Assembly (NCBI GenBank): GCA_025642065.1
Contig: JAODUP010000129.1
Location: 796,822 to 860,821, forward strand
DNA: 64,000 bases
Direction of reading: 5' to 3'
Source of the DNA: Paralvinella palmiformis
Taxonomy: Eukaryota; Annelida; Polychaeta; Terebellida; Alvinellidae
The notes below the pieces were generated by a model. It had not been told where the DNA came from. It saw only the letters and a list, made by a program, of their open reading frames with translations, and searched no databases. The position numbers and the translations under genes are program-made. Below, piece after piece: positions 40,501-54,438 of the stretch (position 1 is the stretch's first letter; every line of letters begins with the position of its first letter).

Positions 40501-43500
40501 CTTTTTAAAAAATTTTTGGGCCCTTTTTTTCTTTTTTAAAGGGTTTAAAATTTCATTCCCTTTTTTTTCAAAAAATTATGATTAAATTTACATAATTAAA
40601 TTTTACACACTGGGAAACTAATATCCTTTGCATTTTAAATTCCTTTAAAACCAGGGTCACATATACAAAAAGATTATTTTCTGTTTTACAGTTTCCAAAA
40701 AACTATACCCAAATTGCATAGAAACAGGCCATTACAATGTTTAACAAAAACTTTGCCTTTCTCCAAAGTGCACATGTTCTGATGGGGCAGTGTTTAGAGT
40801 GTTCAACTGGGAAAAACCCTTCAGGTTCAATCTTAGCTTTTGCACCTAAAATTGCTATTGAAAACTTTTATTTTTAAGGACCAAACTCTTGGCTCATTAT
40901 ACATTAGGAAATTATCAATCCTGACGTCGGGGGAAAAATATTCAAAATTACTATGATTGATTTCTTTCTTTCGTTTCATGATCTATGATCATGATACAGG
41001 GGATAGCACATGAAAGTGCAAGCACTTATTTCCAGTATTGTCCCTTTTATAGGGTGGTTGTTTATAACTACTCCCCACCACTCACAGTAGTACAGTATGG
41101 AAAGATGGAGCTGGCATAGCCCAAAGGTGGCCACTGTCAGTGTATTTTGTCCTCAGGGCATCTTTTACTTCCCCCCCTCCCTTTTTTTAAATTAATTCAG
41201 TTGAGAAGGCAGCACCATTTAACGTAGCCACCCACCCACGATGTTGTGAACCAAGAAATGAATCCCCCTACTAAAGTTTCAACGTCTTGATGTTGGTGTT
41301 ATTTTGGACTTGGCTTGCAATGTGTTGTCATTTATTACCACTGTTACCCAGTTATTACCTATCAATTATCGTGCCTAGGAGAATGTCATCCATTCCTCTA
41401 TAACTTGGCTTCTGGACTATGGACGTTATGTAATTGATTCTGTACCTAATAAGTCTATCGTGTGTTTTAGGGTTGGTTTTAGGGTAATGGTTATCACATA
41501 CAAGACATCTAAAAAAAGTAGGGCTCCTACAATGAGTCCTAGGAATAATTGCAGACTGCTCATTATACCTATAATCCATAGAATCATTCAGAAATTATAC
41601 ATCCAACTGTGCTTAATAAACAAACAAGTACTGGAATTCTATTCCAGCAAATAGTAATGTCAGAATAACTAATTTTAAACTGATCTTGTTCAGATATTTC
41701 AATATAATAATGCTTTTATTCAAAGGATATTTCTTAATCTCTTTTTAAAAATATTTCTGGGTTTTCTCCTTTCCTTTTTTTATGGAAAGGTATTAACAAT
41801 TGCATCATAATACCCTTTTTGCTTCAAACAAATTATGATTAATTGTACAGTACATTAATCTATTATTCACACTGGGTAAGTCTAATCATGTTTCTAAAGC
41901 TATTTAATTCACTTTAAATCCACATCACTTTAGTATACATAATTAGATAGATATATTTAGTCTACAGTTTCCATATAACACACACATGCACCAACTTCGA
42001 ATAGAAACAGGCCATTGGACACGAATTCCGTTTGAACAAAGAACCTGCCGTGTAATACAGGTATCCAAAGTGAACACCATGTTCTACCATCATGTCCCAG
42101 ATCTCAGCACCTTAGACTAAGATTTCAACTGGAAAACTGTCAATCTGTCAGAACTGTTTCAGCACGATACATAACAATTAGCGGAATATTGAAGACTAAT
42201 ATTGAGTTTATATCGGACATAATAACATTATCTAACATTGTATCTCGATATCTCACCCGTGTATATATTTATGTCGATAAATTATCTAATCTAATCTACA
42301 CGAACGCACATCGCTAAACATGTATTTACAGGAATTGTGGACACTGAGTGACCAAGATTGTCTGGACTGTCTATCATTTGGCCTCGATGACAATAAAAAA
42401 ATAGATGATTCTCAGTCAATAATGAAGATAAGATATTAAATATGAGACAAAATTAAATTATTAAAAGACTGTACTAGTGTTAATATTTAATATTATGGCA
42501 TTATTGTGATATGTAATGATATTCTTCAATTGCTTTAAGCGTGACGAGTATGACTTTGTCATATTTAAATTAACTGTCACATTTAAAAGCTCTCGGTTGT
42601 TAATGATTTTGTTTGATAGTGCCTATAATGATGTGAAAGGATGATTTTATATACCAGATTTTAAAACCTTTTAACCAGATTTGGAAAAATTAGACCACGA
42701 ACACAACTTAATACTCCACACTTTTATTATGATTCTCTTCTCAGTATTGAGACGGACTCTATCTTATGTGCTGCTGTTATAAATTATATGTTCAAATAAA
42801 AACCTAATTGTGTGCTCTTATTGAAAGATACGTGCAGAAATCTGATCATCTGATAAAAAAGGGCCAAGGACCTGGTTATTTATACTTTCAAAATGTACAT
42901 TATCAACTTACAGATGTCAAACTTAAGTGAGCTTAAATGTTGTTGTTTCTTTGCAATGCTATGTTCGTGAAAAGTAATGAATAGAAGTGGTCCAATTGTG
43001 GGAATTTCCTGTAAATTAGATGCATCATTTCTTTTAAACTTAACCTGTTTAAGAAATCTTCATGAATCAGCCAACAGTATCCTGACTCCTCTTGTTTCTT
43101 GGATTTGATTACTGTCGCTAATGTATGGTATCTAGCAGTCTAAAAAAAGTATCATCACATTTAAACTGATGCTGCGTTTATGCTAATTCATGGATATATA
43201 AGCCATAATTTAGAGCTTTATTTGCCTACTGATAAAATCAGTATTCTGACAGCAATTATTGCTATGTATCTCCGTAGTGTATATTCCACGAAGTATGTTT
43301 ACAGTATGACTGCATGTTACCAACTCAATATTATTGCCCATCACATTTTGTTTCTTATTATTTTCAGTGTCTTGTTTCTCTAACTGGAGAAATGAATTTC
43401 TCTGATTATGGAAGCTACTGGTAGTTTCAAATGTGTATCATTTTTCTATCAATGAACCGTTGCTGGAAAATATCAGTGAACCTCATTCTGTGAATGATGA

Positions 43501-44055
43501 GGTTACTTATTGAAGTTTTGCTTTTAGTTGTGTGTCCTAGGGGGCAGTATCTAAACGAGACCCAGAATGTCTGTAAGCAATGTGACAGAGGAACCTACCA
43601 ACCAGAGATTGGCCAGATATCGTGTCATAGTTGTCCAGACCACACTACCACTAAGTACCGAGGATCTATAAGCATATCATACTGCCACTGTACGTATGAA
43701 AGGAATACTCTTATCTGGCACTGTCAGACTTTTTCTTCGTGATTCACTGAAAATTCCAGGTGATGGTGACCGCCGATCACTAAGTAGCTTTTGTTTCCTA
43801 CAGTTTTCTGTAAAGATGGATGGAGGATTGTGGGAAACAACCAGTGTGAACCCTGTCTTCCTGGCACATACAAAGACAATGAAGATGGTGCATTTGGCCA
43901 TTGTACACCTTGCCCTGTTGCATTTACTACTCCCAGTAGTGGGTCAACAAGCCGATATGATTGCAATATAGGTAAAATTATAATATCTGTGTTTCTAGTT
44001 GTGTGTGTGTGTGCATGTGTGTGTGTGTGCATGTGTTTACTTCTGTGTGTGTGCA

Positions 44056-44095
<40 letters not shown>

Positions 44096-47000
44096 CTCAG
44101 AATGTCTGGGACAGGTTTATTATTACTGGCTAGGTATCAGTCATTTAACTGGCTGAAGTTTTTTTTATATGTGTACCAGGATATATATTTCAATATTTTG
44201 GTGGCAGATTTCATATGTGAAAGTTTTATTTCTTGCATAATTAATTCTGTAATTTATGTGTAACCTAAACGCAAATAAATATGAATTTTGTATGTGCTCC
44301 ATTAAATACACTATATGTTGTATTCTGCTTCATCAGCTGCCTGTAAACCCGGCCGTTACAGAGACACTAATATCAACATCTGTAAACCATGTCCTCTTGA
44401 TACCTACCAACCTGAAAGTCTTCAGACATCATGTATTCCTTGTCCTGATATTACTAAGACTAAATATATTGGAGCTGTGAATGAATCATCTTGTCACTGC
44501 AAGTATCACCTATGTTGATTTATTTCTGATTTATCATTCGTAACATGTTTTATGAAGTATGTGTGCTAAAAGTCTAACTAAAGAGAGTATTGTTCCTCAT
44601 TAAATGGTTTATGATAAATTGATTTTGGAATCAGTTAATCAGATTTTTCCTTTTTTCACCCATTGTTTATAGTTTGTCCTGATGGTTATCAGATGTCCTC
44701 TGAACAAATATGTGAACCATGTCCACGTGGTACCTACAAAAAGAGAGAAACTTGTATACGTTGTCCTTATGGATTTACAACCTCTGGTGATGGTTCTACC
44801 GACCAACATGACTGCAACATTGGTATGATTTATATGATTTTGTGATAACTTGAAAAGTTTCACTTCAATATACTTTTTTTTAGAATGAAGTTCATTTCTT
44901 GTCACCATTCCTTCAAACATACAGTGACGCCTCCATGGTCTAACTGGTAGCACAGTTGGCATCAGATCTCAACCACCTGTCTGAGTTCAAACTCTAGAGT
45001 GGGCATGTCTGCAGGGTGTTTCATCTTTCATTTCACCTCATTATCTTTGCAGGTCACTCAGCCCATTTAGCCTAGCTTGTGCACACATAAAAACATCATC
45101 AAACATCAACACAAATGGGTATCCATCTCCTAACCTGCACACTCATACATACACACTCATACATACACACCTACACACCTACACACACACACACACACAC
45201 ACAGAGATACTCATGTATGCACATGCACACTCATTTATACCCTCTCTTTTGTAATATATTTTTTTAAATACATAATTATTGGTAATTTGTTTTACACACT
45301 GTGCATAATTCATATTAAAAGTATTGAATACAAGTCAGTTTATTAATAACCCAGCTTAGCTGGAGAGGAGAGACCTTCTTAAATTCTAAAGTCTCCTGAA
45401 ATCTCATGACAATGGATTTATTATATAATACCAATAGATATCTTGAATTAGACATGAAATGGACACCGCAGTAATGCAGTGTTTATAATCCTGCACTGTA
45501 AATTTCTGTGTTTGTGATATTTGTTTCCTCACACAGCAGCCCCCTAGATGATATGTCTCGGGTATGACCAGCACTGAAGCTAAACTACTCAACAGAACAA
45601 TAACAACAACAAAAGCATTAGACAAGAAATGGGTTATCTTTTTCAAAACTTTATTCCAATATACCATTACAAGATATCACAAAGACACAGAAATTAGTGT
45701 TTTGAGTGGAAAGTTATTTATTTTGTATTGTTTCTTATACACCCACAAACTTAACATTGAGAAAATGAATGCTTTTATTCACATTCAGTACAAATGCCAG
45801 AGATCCTTTAGTCTTTATAATCTTTAGACCCGAATATCTTTGGTTTGTCTTCTGTGCTCATATTTGGATATTGAAATTTTAGTATCTCTAACATTTTATA
45901 GATTTTTCTGTCTGTAGCCGTGTAGGTGATATTATATTTTAAATCACTTACAGGGTTTTTACGGACATATTATTTGTGGTATTATTATATTACATATTAT
46001 TTGCACAGCGCCTTTGAATGGCTCCTGCTAGTAAGGGTGCTTTATTAAATATACTTTATTATTATTATTATTTGCAAAAGGTTATTCCCTGAAAACCGTT
46101 TTTGAGATCTCCTAACAGCCCTGTAATCAACATGAAGGGAAGCAAGTGTAAAAGGAGAGACAGTTCAATTAAAAGACTGAGATTTTCAGCACTTCCTCGT
46201 TACTGGTTTTAGATTAGATGTTTAACATGTTAAAGGAGTTGATCTAGTCTTATTTGTTGGTTGTGTGCTAAACCTTTATTTAATGGACTTTATTTGGCAC
46301 GTTAGCCTCTGGATTTGTCAGAATGTTCAATCCCAAAATCAGGCCCCGGGATTTCTTTCCATTTCATTTATTTCTTAAATCTGGTTTTGTTTATTCAGTA
46401 GAGTTTACAGACACTGGTTTTCAATCAGCACAGTAAGCTAGTAAAATCACTGTGTGGAGATTATTTTTCCATTCTTAGCAAGGTCGCATAACACGAGATC
46501 CTATAAAGGATAAACTAATACAGAAGTACTCCTATCAGCTGTGAGTTAACTCTCCAGATGTGTCCTACCTAGTGACATAAAACATTAATGCCAGTCATTG
46601 TCTAATTGATATCTAAAGGCATTTATGGCAGAAATGTGCCCTTAGTGTATCCATTTACATTACTATGACAGAACACTGGTCACAGTAATATAACACTACA
46701 GCATCCATCCCAACCTAAAGCAAGAATGGGTCTATGGAGGTAATGTTAGTCAGTCGGGAACTCTGGTAAACATGTCTGGGTCCGCTGTTCTTAACTCTAG
46801 CCATAAACATCAACTTTACCGTGAACCGCAATTTTTGTGTTTACGTTAATCACCAGAGTTGCTTCCAGAGAATGCCTGTGTATGATTCCCATGATTTTGA
46901 CAAGATTGGCACCAAAATAAGAATCTCTGGAATGGGTCACAAACGCAGTGGCCACCTCACAGTTACTCGGCTGTGATGCACATGAAAGTTGTCTATTCTT

Positions 47001-49063
47001 GAGTTGCCCTACTCATTTCTATTTAATGTTTTGCCAGAATCTGAAGAATTCATGATTTTTATTAACGTGTAGTAAATAAAGATATTGATCTGAAATATAC
47101 AGAAATGTGTTTTCAAGTTACCCATGCAGATATATATATAAGATTTATTCGCCTCAGATATTCTAAATGGATTTATTTATTACAAATTTAAATTGGACAA
47201 ATATAAGCCATGAAGAGTGAACCAAAAGTATCCAAGATTCTAGTACGTTAGTGCACGACGGAAGCTATCAAAAGTGATTTACCATTCTGAGTAGTAATTG
47301 TGTGGAAAAACTACAAGTCTTTACCACAGATCAATTTCATTTACGTGTGTGGATCATCTTTTGCGTCACCTCACTATTTGTGGAGGGAGCGCCTCCGTGG
47401 TCTAGCTGGTAGCATGTTGGATCACAGATCACTTCCACCTAAGTTTGAATCTTGGAATGGGCATATCTGAAGGGTGTTTCATCTTTGACTTCGCTTCATT
47501 ACCTTTGGAGGTCTCTTGGCCCATTTAGCCTACCATGTGCCCAATAGTCGCCGTAAAAGTTCATTTCACTTGTACTCCCATGTTCTAACCCTGATCCTAT
47601 TTGCTAGTGATAGTCCTCCTGTGGCATGTTTCATCCTTAACAAACTACCATAAAGAAGGATATTTTATGTACTCGATTCTCTTGCACCAGTTCAATGGAC
47701 ACCATGCAGTTGATCCTGTAGTCAGTTGTTTAAAGTGCTGCATTATTTTTAGTATCATGTAGAAGTGGTCAATTCCGAAATGAGACAGAAAACGTCTGTG
47801 AACCATGTAAGCGAGGCACCTATCAACCGGAGCCCGACCAGACGACGTGTCATTCTTGTCCTTACCATACGACTACTGAACAGACTGGAGCTAGAAGCCT
47901 TTCCCAGTGTCAGTGTAAGTGTAGATGGGTAGCCATAAAATGAATATGTCGCATTGCCCATTGATTAACTCGTGAGATGGAAATTGTTTTGGTGAGTTGC
48001 AGCCTTTTTTTCGTTGCTAATCGGATTATTAATGGAAGCTGGCACACGGTGACATTAATTGAAACCCTTTTATTATTTAGTCTTCTGTTTCTCTGGATAT
48101 GAAGAAACAGCTCTGGGGAAATGTACACCATGTAGAATTGGCTACTACAGAAATGCTGATTTAGATCTAAATGGAGCTTGTGTGCTTTGTCCAGAAGAGT
48201 ATACTACAGTTGGCGAAAATTCCACTTCACTGGCTGATTGCAGAATTGGTAAGCTTTGACTTCAGGACAGTGAGAACATGAAGTGCCGTACGCTAGCCAT
48301 TTTGATCGTATGTTGTTTGTGCCATTACCGAGTGTCCATATTTCTTTTCTCTCCCATTCTTCCGATCTGGACGTGGTCATTAGTACTCGATGATAATTGC
48401 CCAGCCGTTAGAATATCAACATTAACAAGATTGCTAACATGTATATAAACGGAATTGCTAATATGAGAATAGAGACCAACTTGCCATGCCATTTATTGAG
48501 TCTGACTGATCCACAGTGTACAGAACATTTAACAATATTACTTGCAGCTAACTGTTCAGCTGGTTGGTACCGAAGTAGAAATAATAAATGCCATCCGTGT
48601 CCTAGTAATTCATATCAGCCTAAGAAATGGCAAAATCATTGCATACCATGTCCTAATGGCTTAGAGACGATTGGACCAGCCAAGAGAAAGCTGTCGGATT
48701 GTCAACGTAAGTCTCAATTAGTATGTAATGACATTTGTCACAATCTTTTAATGAAATTTCTCATTTGTGTTCATTCTGGTTTTCTCTCTGCCTTTACGTT
48801 GTAAACACCTGTACTGTCTATATTTATCACACACACACACATATATATATATATATTTTTGTTTTTTTGTTTTGTTCCAGTATTCTGTCCATCTGGATAT
48901 GAGGCAACCTCAGACACCAAGTGCAGGGTTTGTGGTTTTGGTTACTACAGAGATGCAGAGACTGATCCTTTTGGTTCATGTAAATCATGTCCGGAGAAGT
49001 ATATAACTGCCAGTGATCAGGCTACATCACTATCAGATTGTATTGTTGGTATGTCATAGCCTA

Positions 49064-49103
<40 letters not shown>

Positions 49104-49230
49104 GTCCTATGTATTATAATATATACGATGTATTTGATAAATGTTCAATGTGAATTTGCTGTTACTACATACTGCTTGTTATCAAATGTATTATATATGT
49201 TACATATGATGCAATATATGTTATTGTGTG

Positions 49231-49279
<49 letters not shown>

Positions 49280-52200
49280 CATTCAGATATCTATAATTCA
49301 ATCATTCTTCAGCTAACTGTTCAGCTGGCTGGTATAGAGGACCAGATAATGAATGTCATCAGTGTCCTGCTGGCAAATACCAGCCTAATAAGTGGCAGAC
49401 GAGTTGCATACCATGTCCTGGTAACATGACAACAGCTAAACCTGGACAGACAAAACAACTTTCTTGTAAATGTAAGTATATATTATCTTCTTATACGTAT
49501 GTGTTGCCAAGAGGTGTAAGCCAATTGAAAAATAAAATAACTTGATTTTAATTATGTATTATACGAGATGTATATAAACCGTATATGAAATAATTCAGTG
49601 CTTTTTGTTTACTTTTATTTGTTTATTTTTTAAGTGGATTAGTTACTCCAATGGAAACCAGTTTTCAACATGGTTATTAATATTTAACGTTTAATACTTG
49701 TCTACTAATAATTCCCTTTAAATGAAAGTGAGAATAAAATTACTTAATGCTCTCTAATATACAGCAGGTGTGTTAGTTTCATTAAAAGCCATTGCAACCA
49801 TGTTATAGTTCAGTTCTAGCTGCTTCTTGTTTTATCCTATCAAACTTCAATCAGAATATCTTTACCATACAATTTTCGGCTCTTATTTTTCAAAATTGAT
49901 ATCCTTTGGAACCCATAACATGCCTGCAGGGCGCCTCTGTGGTTTAACTGGTAGCGCATTGAACCATAGATCACTACCACCTAAGTTTGAATCTCAGCGT
50001 GAGCATATTTGAAGGGTGTTTCATCTTTGAATTGACTTCGCTTCAATACCTTTGTAGGTCACTCGGCCCATTTAGCCTATCATGGGCACAAAAGTGGCCA
50101 TAATACATCAATCATCATCATCATACCAATTGCATGCCTTTGTTTATAGTTTCTTGTCCAGCTGGCCATGAAGAAACATCAACAGGCCATTGCCATCCCT
50201 GTGGCATTGGCTACTACAGAGATAATGATAAAAATCCGTTTGGACCATGTACATTATGTCCAGAGAAATACATCACCAGCAGCGAGTATTCCATTTCAGA
50301 AGATGAATGCACCATAGGTAATTAGTAGCTTGGTTCAGAATGAGTCGCATATGCATGCATGATAAAATTAAATCACTTTATGCTGTTTATTTTAGAACTT
50401 AATTACTCAGAGTCTATTCTGAACTACATCCATTCCATATCAACAACGGTTTTGTTTGTCTTTTCAAGCCAATTGCTCAGCTGGCTGGTATAGAATGATC
50501 AACAACAAATGTTACATGTGTCCAGTTGGTTCATACCAACCAGAGAAATGGCAGACCGGGTGTATCCAGTGTCCTGATAATACAACTACTGACAAATCTG
50601 CTAGGACAACTAACACTTCATGTAGATGTATGTTGTTTTACGCACTTTTTTTAAATTTAATGGTTTTACTTCTTTAATTGCATATATATTGTTTGTTTTC
50701 ATGATGTTTCTGTCAAGTAAAGGATGCCCCATGTGTGGCTTTACCATTTGCAATTTGAAAATGTTTTAGATTGTAAAGCAGCTTAGGTGTAACCCTGTAT
50801 TTCTTGACTTAGATATGTTGTACTGATGTTGTTTTTAAACCTTACTGACTTAATCAGTTAACTTTTTTACAGCATATGTTACATTATTTCAGTTTACTGT
50901 CCTTCGGGATATGAAGTGGTTCCATATACAATGACGTGTAAGCCATGTAAACAAGGATACTTTAAAGACAACTTGATTGATGTTTTTGGTTTCTGTGTAA
51001 GTTGTCCAGATGGCAAGACTACACCTTCTAGCCAAAGCACCTCCATTGTACAGTGCACTATAGGTGGGTATTGTCTCCCTTCAATCACATTTTGTTTGCT
51101 ACCACAAACATAATTTGTACAAGTTCATTCATTTGAACATTCCAATGTTGGCTGTATCTACTTTTGTACTTGCATCCAAACAGTCACTTGCCAGACCTTA
51201 AATAACAGAAACTGACATTGAATGGGCTTGTTCGGTTGTTGAAAACAAATACAAAAATTAATTTGTTTTTAATAAAAGAAAATTTGAATAAATAATAAAT
51301 GAAACTGTTGCGTTACTTACAAAGTTCAGCTTAGGAGATTGAATTCTGCCGCTGGAACAGGAAAGATAGTGGGTCTTGTCAGTATAATGTGAGATAATAG
51401 ATGAGCTACATAGGATCAATACCTTATAGCAAACATTAATTTTTATCCTGACCAAAGCCCAGGATAATGACAATGTCAAATGACAGTCATACCTGAATCT
51501 TGTCATTCTTTATCTGTCATCAAGAAGATTTCCCTTAACATTTTATGACACACCATTTGAAAAAAACTAGCTGAAACACTCATTAAATTAACAATATGTT
51601 TAATGATTGATTCATGGAGATTGTTGAGGGCATCCAATGGCACAGTGGTTAGAACACTATACTGAAAACCTCCAGATTATGGGTGTGAATCGGGTGCATG
51701 GCTGTTTGTGGGATTTATTTCCCATAGGAGTCAGCCCTTGGCCATATGTCCCACACAAGATCAGAGCTGACTGTAAGTAACTTAATCCACCCACTCACTC
51801 ATGGATATTCATACTTTGCAAATTTATTCACTGTTCAGTCGGTAGTTTTCATTTAATTTATTTGTATCTAATTTTCGGACTGGGGATATAATCCGTTTGA
51901 TAAAACTGCCAGTTTGACACATGATTACTGGGTAAATCGCTAAAGAAAAGACTTAATTGCATATGTCCATGCAGATTTGTCGAAAGGATGAATGAATTTA
52001 TATCTGAGAGTTTCTTTCTTTTAAATGCTTCCCGATTTATTCAGATTAGAACCACTTTAATATGACAACTGAACATGTTTACTGCATGATCAATAAAAAC
52101 CCTATCAGTCATAAAGACAATCTGGAGTGTTTAAAATTGTAGATTTATGTATTATAATCATTAGCTTCAGTGATTATATTATTGACATGTTATATTGTTA

Positions 52201-54367
52201 AATCTGCATGTATACTTATTTTCCTCTCACAACACTGAACAGCAAATTTCGAGCAGTCATTGTTTTACTTGAAGAAACAAATGAGACAAAGTGGTTTATC
52301 ATTTATGCAATTTCCAGTCTTGGTTAACATTAAGGCAGTCAGTTAATGAATACCAAATATTTCTCTTGTATTTGTTAGCTGCATGTAAACCAGGCCAGTA
52401 CCGTGATATATCAAAGAATATGTGTAAGTCTTGCCCGGTAGGAAGCTATCAAATGCTGAAGTGGCAGAATGAGTGTGTATTTTGTGATAATGGCTACTCT
52501 ACACTACACGAGGGCTCTATCAGTACAGCTGATTGTTTGAGTGAGTCTCCATATTCTAATTGGTCATTTGTTAATTATGTTTCTTACACTGACTAAAACA
52601 TCATGTACCATTTTGTTAATTGGTTGACGCTGCTAAAGAAATTAGTTAATTCATTAACTTAGACAATGGTATCATATGACGCCAGTGTATTAGAACCTGT
52701 GAGAATTTTCTTTATACAGAAATATGTCCAGCTGGATCTGAAACCAATGGTACAAGTTGCATACCTTGTTCCTATGGTTATTACAAGGAGTTTTCAGGTG
52801 TTAATGAGTGCCATCAATGTAGTGATGACAGGCTCACGTTGTCAGTTGGTGCCAAACATTCATGGGAGTGTGCATATGGTTTGTTTTAATCTCAGTTTTC
52901 ACTGATATATACCATAATTTTTCAATATAGTGAGCATGGCCTAGTATTTAGAATATGATAAAGTTTTCTCTTTGTATCTTATCTTAAAATTGTTATTTAC
53001 AATTATTGTCATGTTAAGTGCCCTGTGAGCTTTGGAATTGTTCTGTAATAAACTAATTGTTCTACACATTTCTCTTCAGAAAACTGTAATGCAGGAAGTG
53101 AGTTCATTCCAGACACAGGCAAATGTCAAAGCTGTCAGCAGGGATTTTACAGGAATGGGACTTCTGGACCACTGTGTACACCATGCCCTGATAGATCCTT
53201 CACAACAAGTGGGACGGCAGCCAAAAATGTTAAACAATGTACAGTTAGTGAGTAAAAGCGTGTTTCAATCCTTGAAATTATTTTACTTCAAAATAATATT
53301 AGCCAGTTTTTATTTGATGAGAAAGTGAGGATTTTGTCATAAGTTCCTTCCTTGTTGTCTGATTATTATTATTGTTGTTGAATACTGATAATTGTTTATT
53401 AGTCTGATTATTTAATCACAAAGTGGTTTTGAAAAAAATAGAAAATTGCTCTCCTGAGTTCACTAAATAAATATTTTAAAGACTGATATATCCTGGCCAA
53501 TTATCAAAATAAAATACCTGATGAAGTACACAACTTTTATATAAATTACTATCAGTTTCTGTGCCCCTCAATTGAATTTATGTCCATTTTGGCATGTGGG
53601 TAGGATCATAGGAATATGGAATATTAAAAGACAAAGACTACTTATAGTTGTATGGCTGTTACTGTTACATACGGGTTGTTGTGTGGATCTATTTCATGAC
53701 TGGTCACACCAGAAGCACAGCTGTGGTGCACATTGATGTTTATTGGTAATTGATTGTAGCATGATGATGTCGTATAACGTATAATGAGTCATCTTGAGGC
53801 ATTCTCCCACAATGTCTGAATCCTAGGATCAATTCGTTACACAATGGATATTGTTAAATAATGAACATAATTGTTTGATGAATGTAATTTTATGATGTTT
53901 GTCTTTTGGTTTGTTATTGCTGATGAACATTTACTTAATAATTATATATCTTATGGCAGAATGGGTGTTGAATATTGCAATATTTGCAGTATTGTGTGTT
54001 TAATTTACTTGATAAAATGCCTATTTCAATTAGTTTCCAAAATGAACTGTTTCAGTATTTTGCACACCATTTATTTCACTACAAATGTCACAAATCTATT
54101 CTAGAAAGTTGTAAAGCCGGAACCTACTTAGGACCATACAATACATGTTCTAACTGTCCAAAAGGGGAACCTACCAACCAAAAAAATGGCAGACATCATG
54201 CATCGATTGTCCAGATGGCCAGAAAACATTGAATGAAAGATCTACCAACATAGTGGATTGTTACTGTGAGTGTTTTTAAAAATGGAGTTCAGCTACATAA
54301 AGACCTAGTATTGGTACATCACAGTTTAAATGGTTTATTGTGGTTATTCATATAATTTCATGTTGTG

Positions 54368-54438
<71 letters not shown>

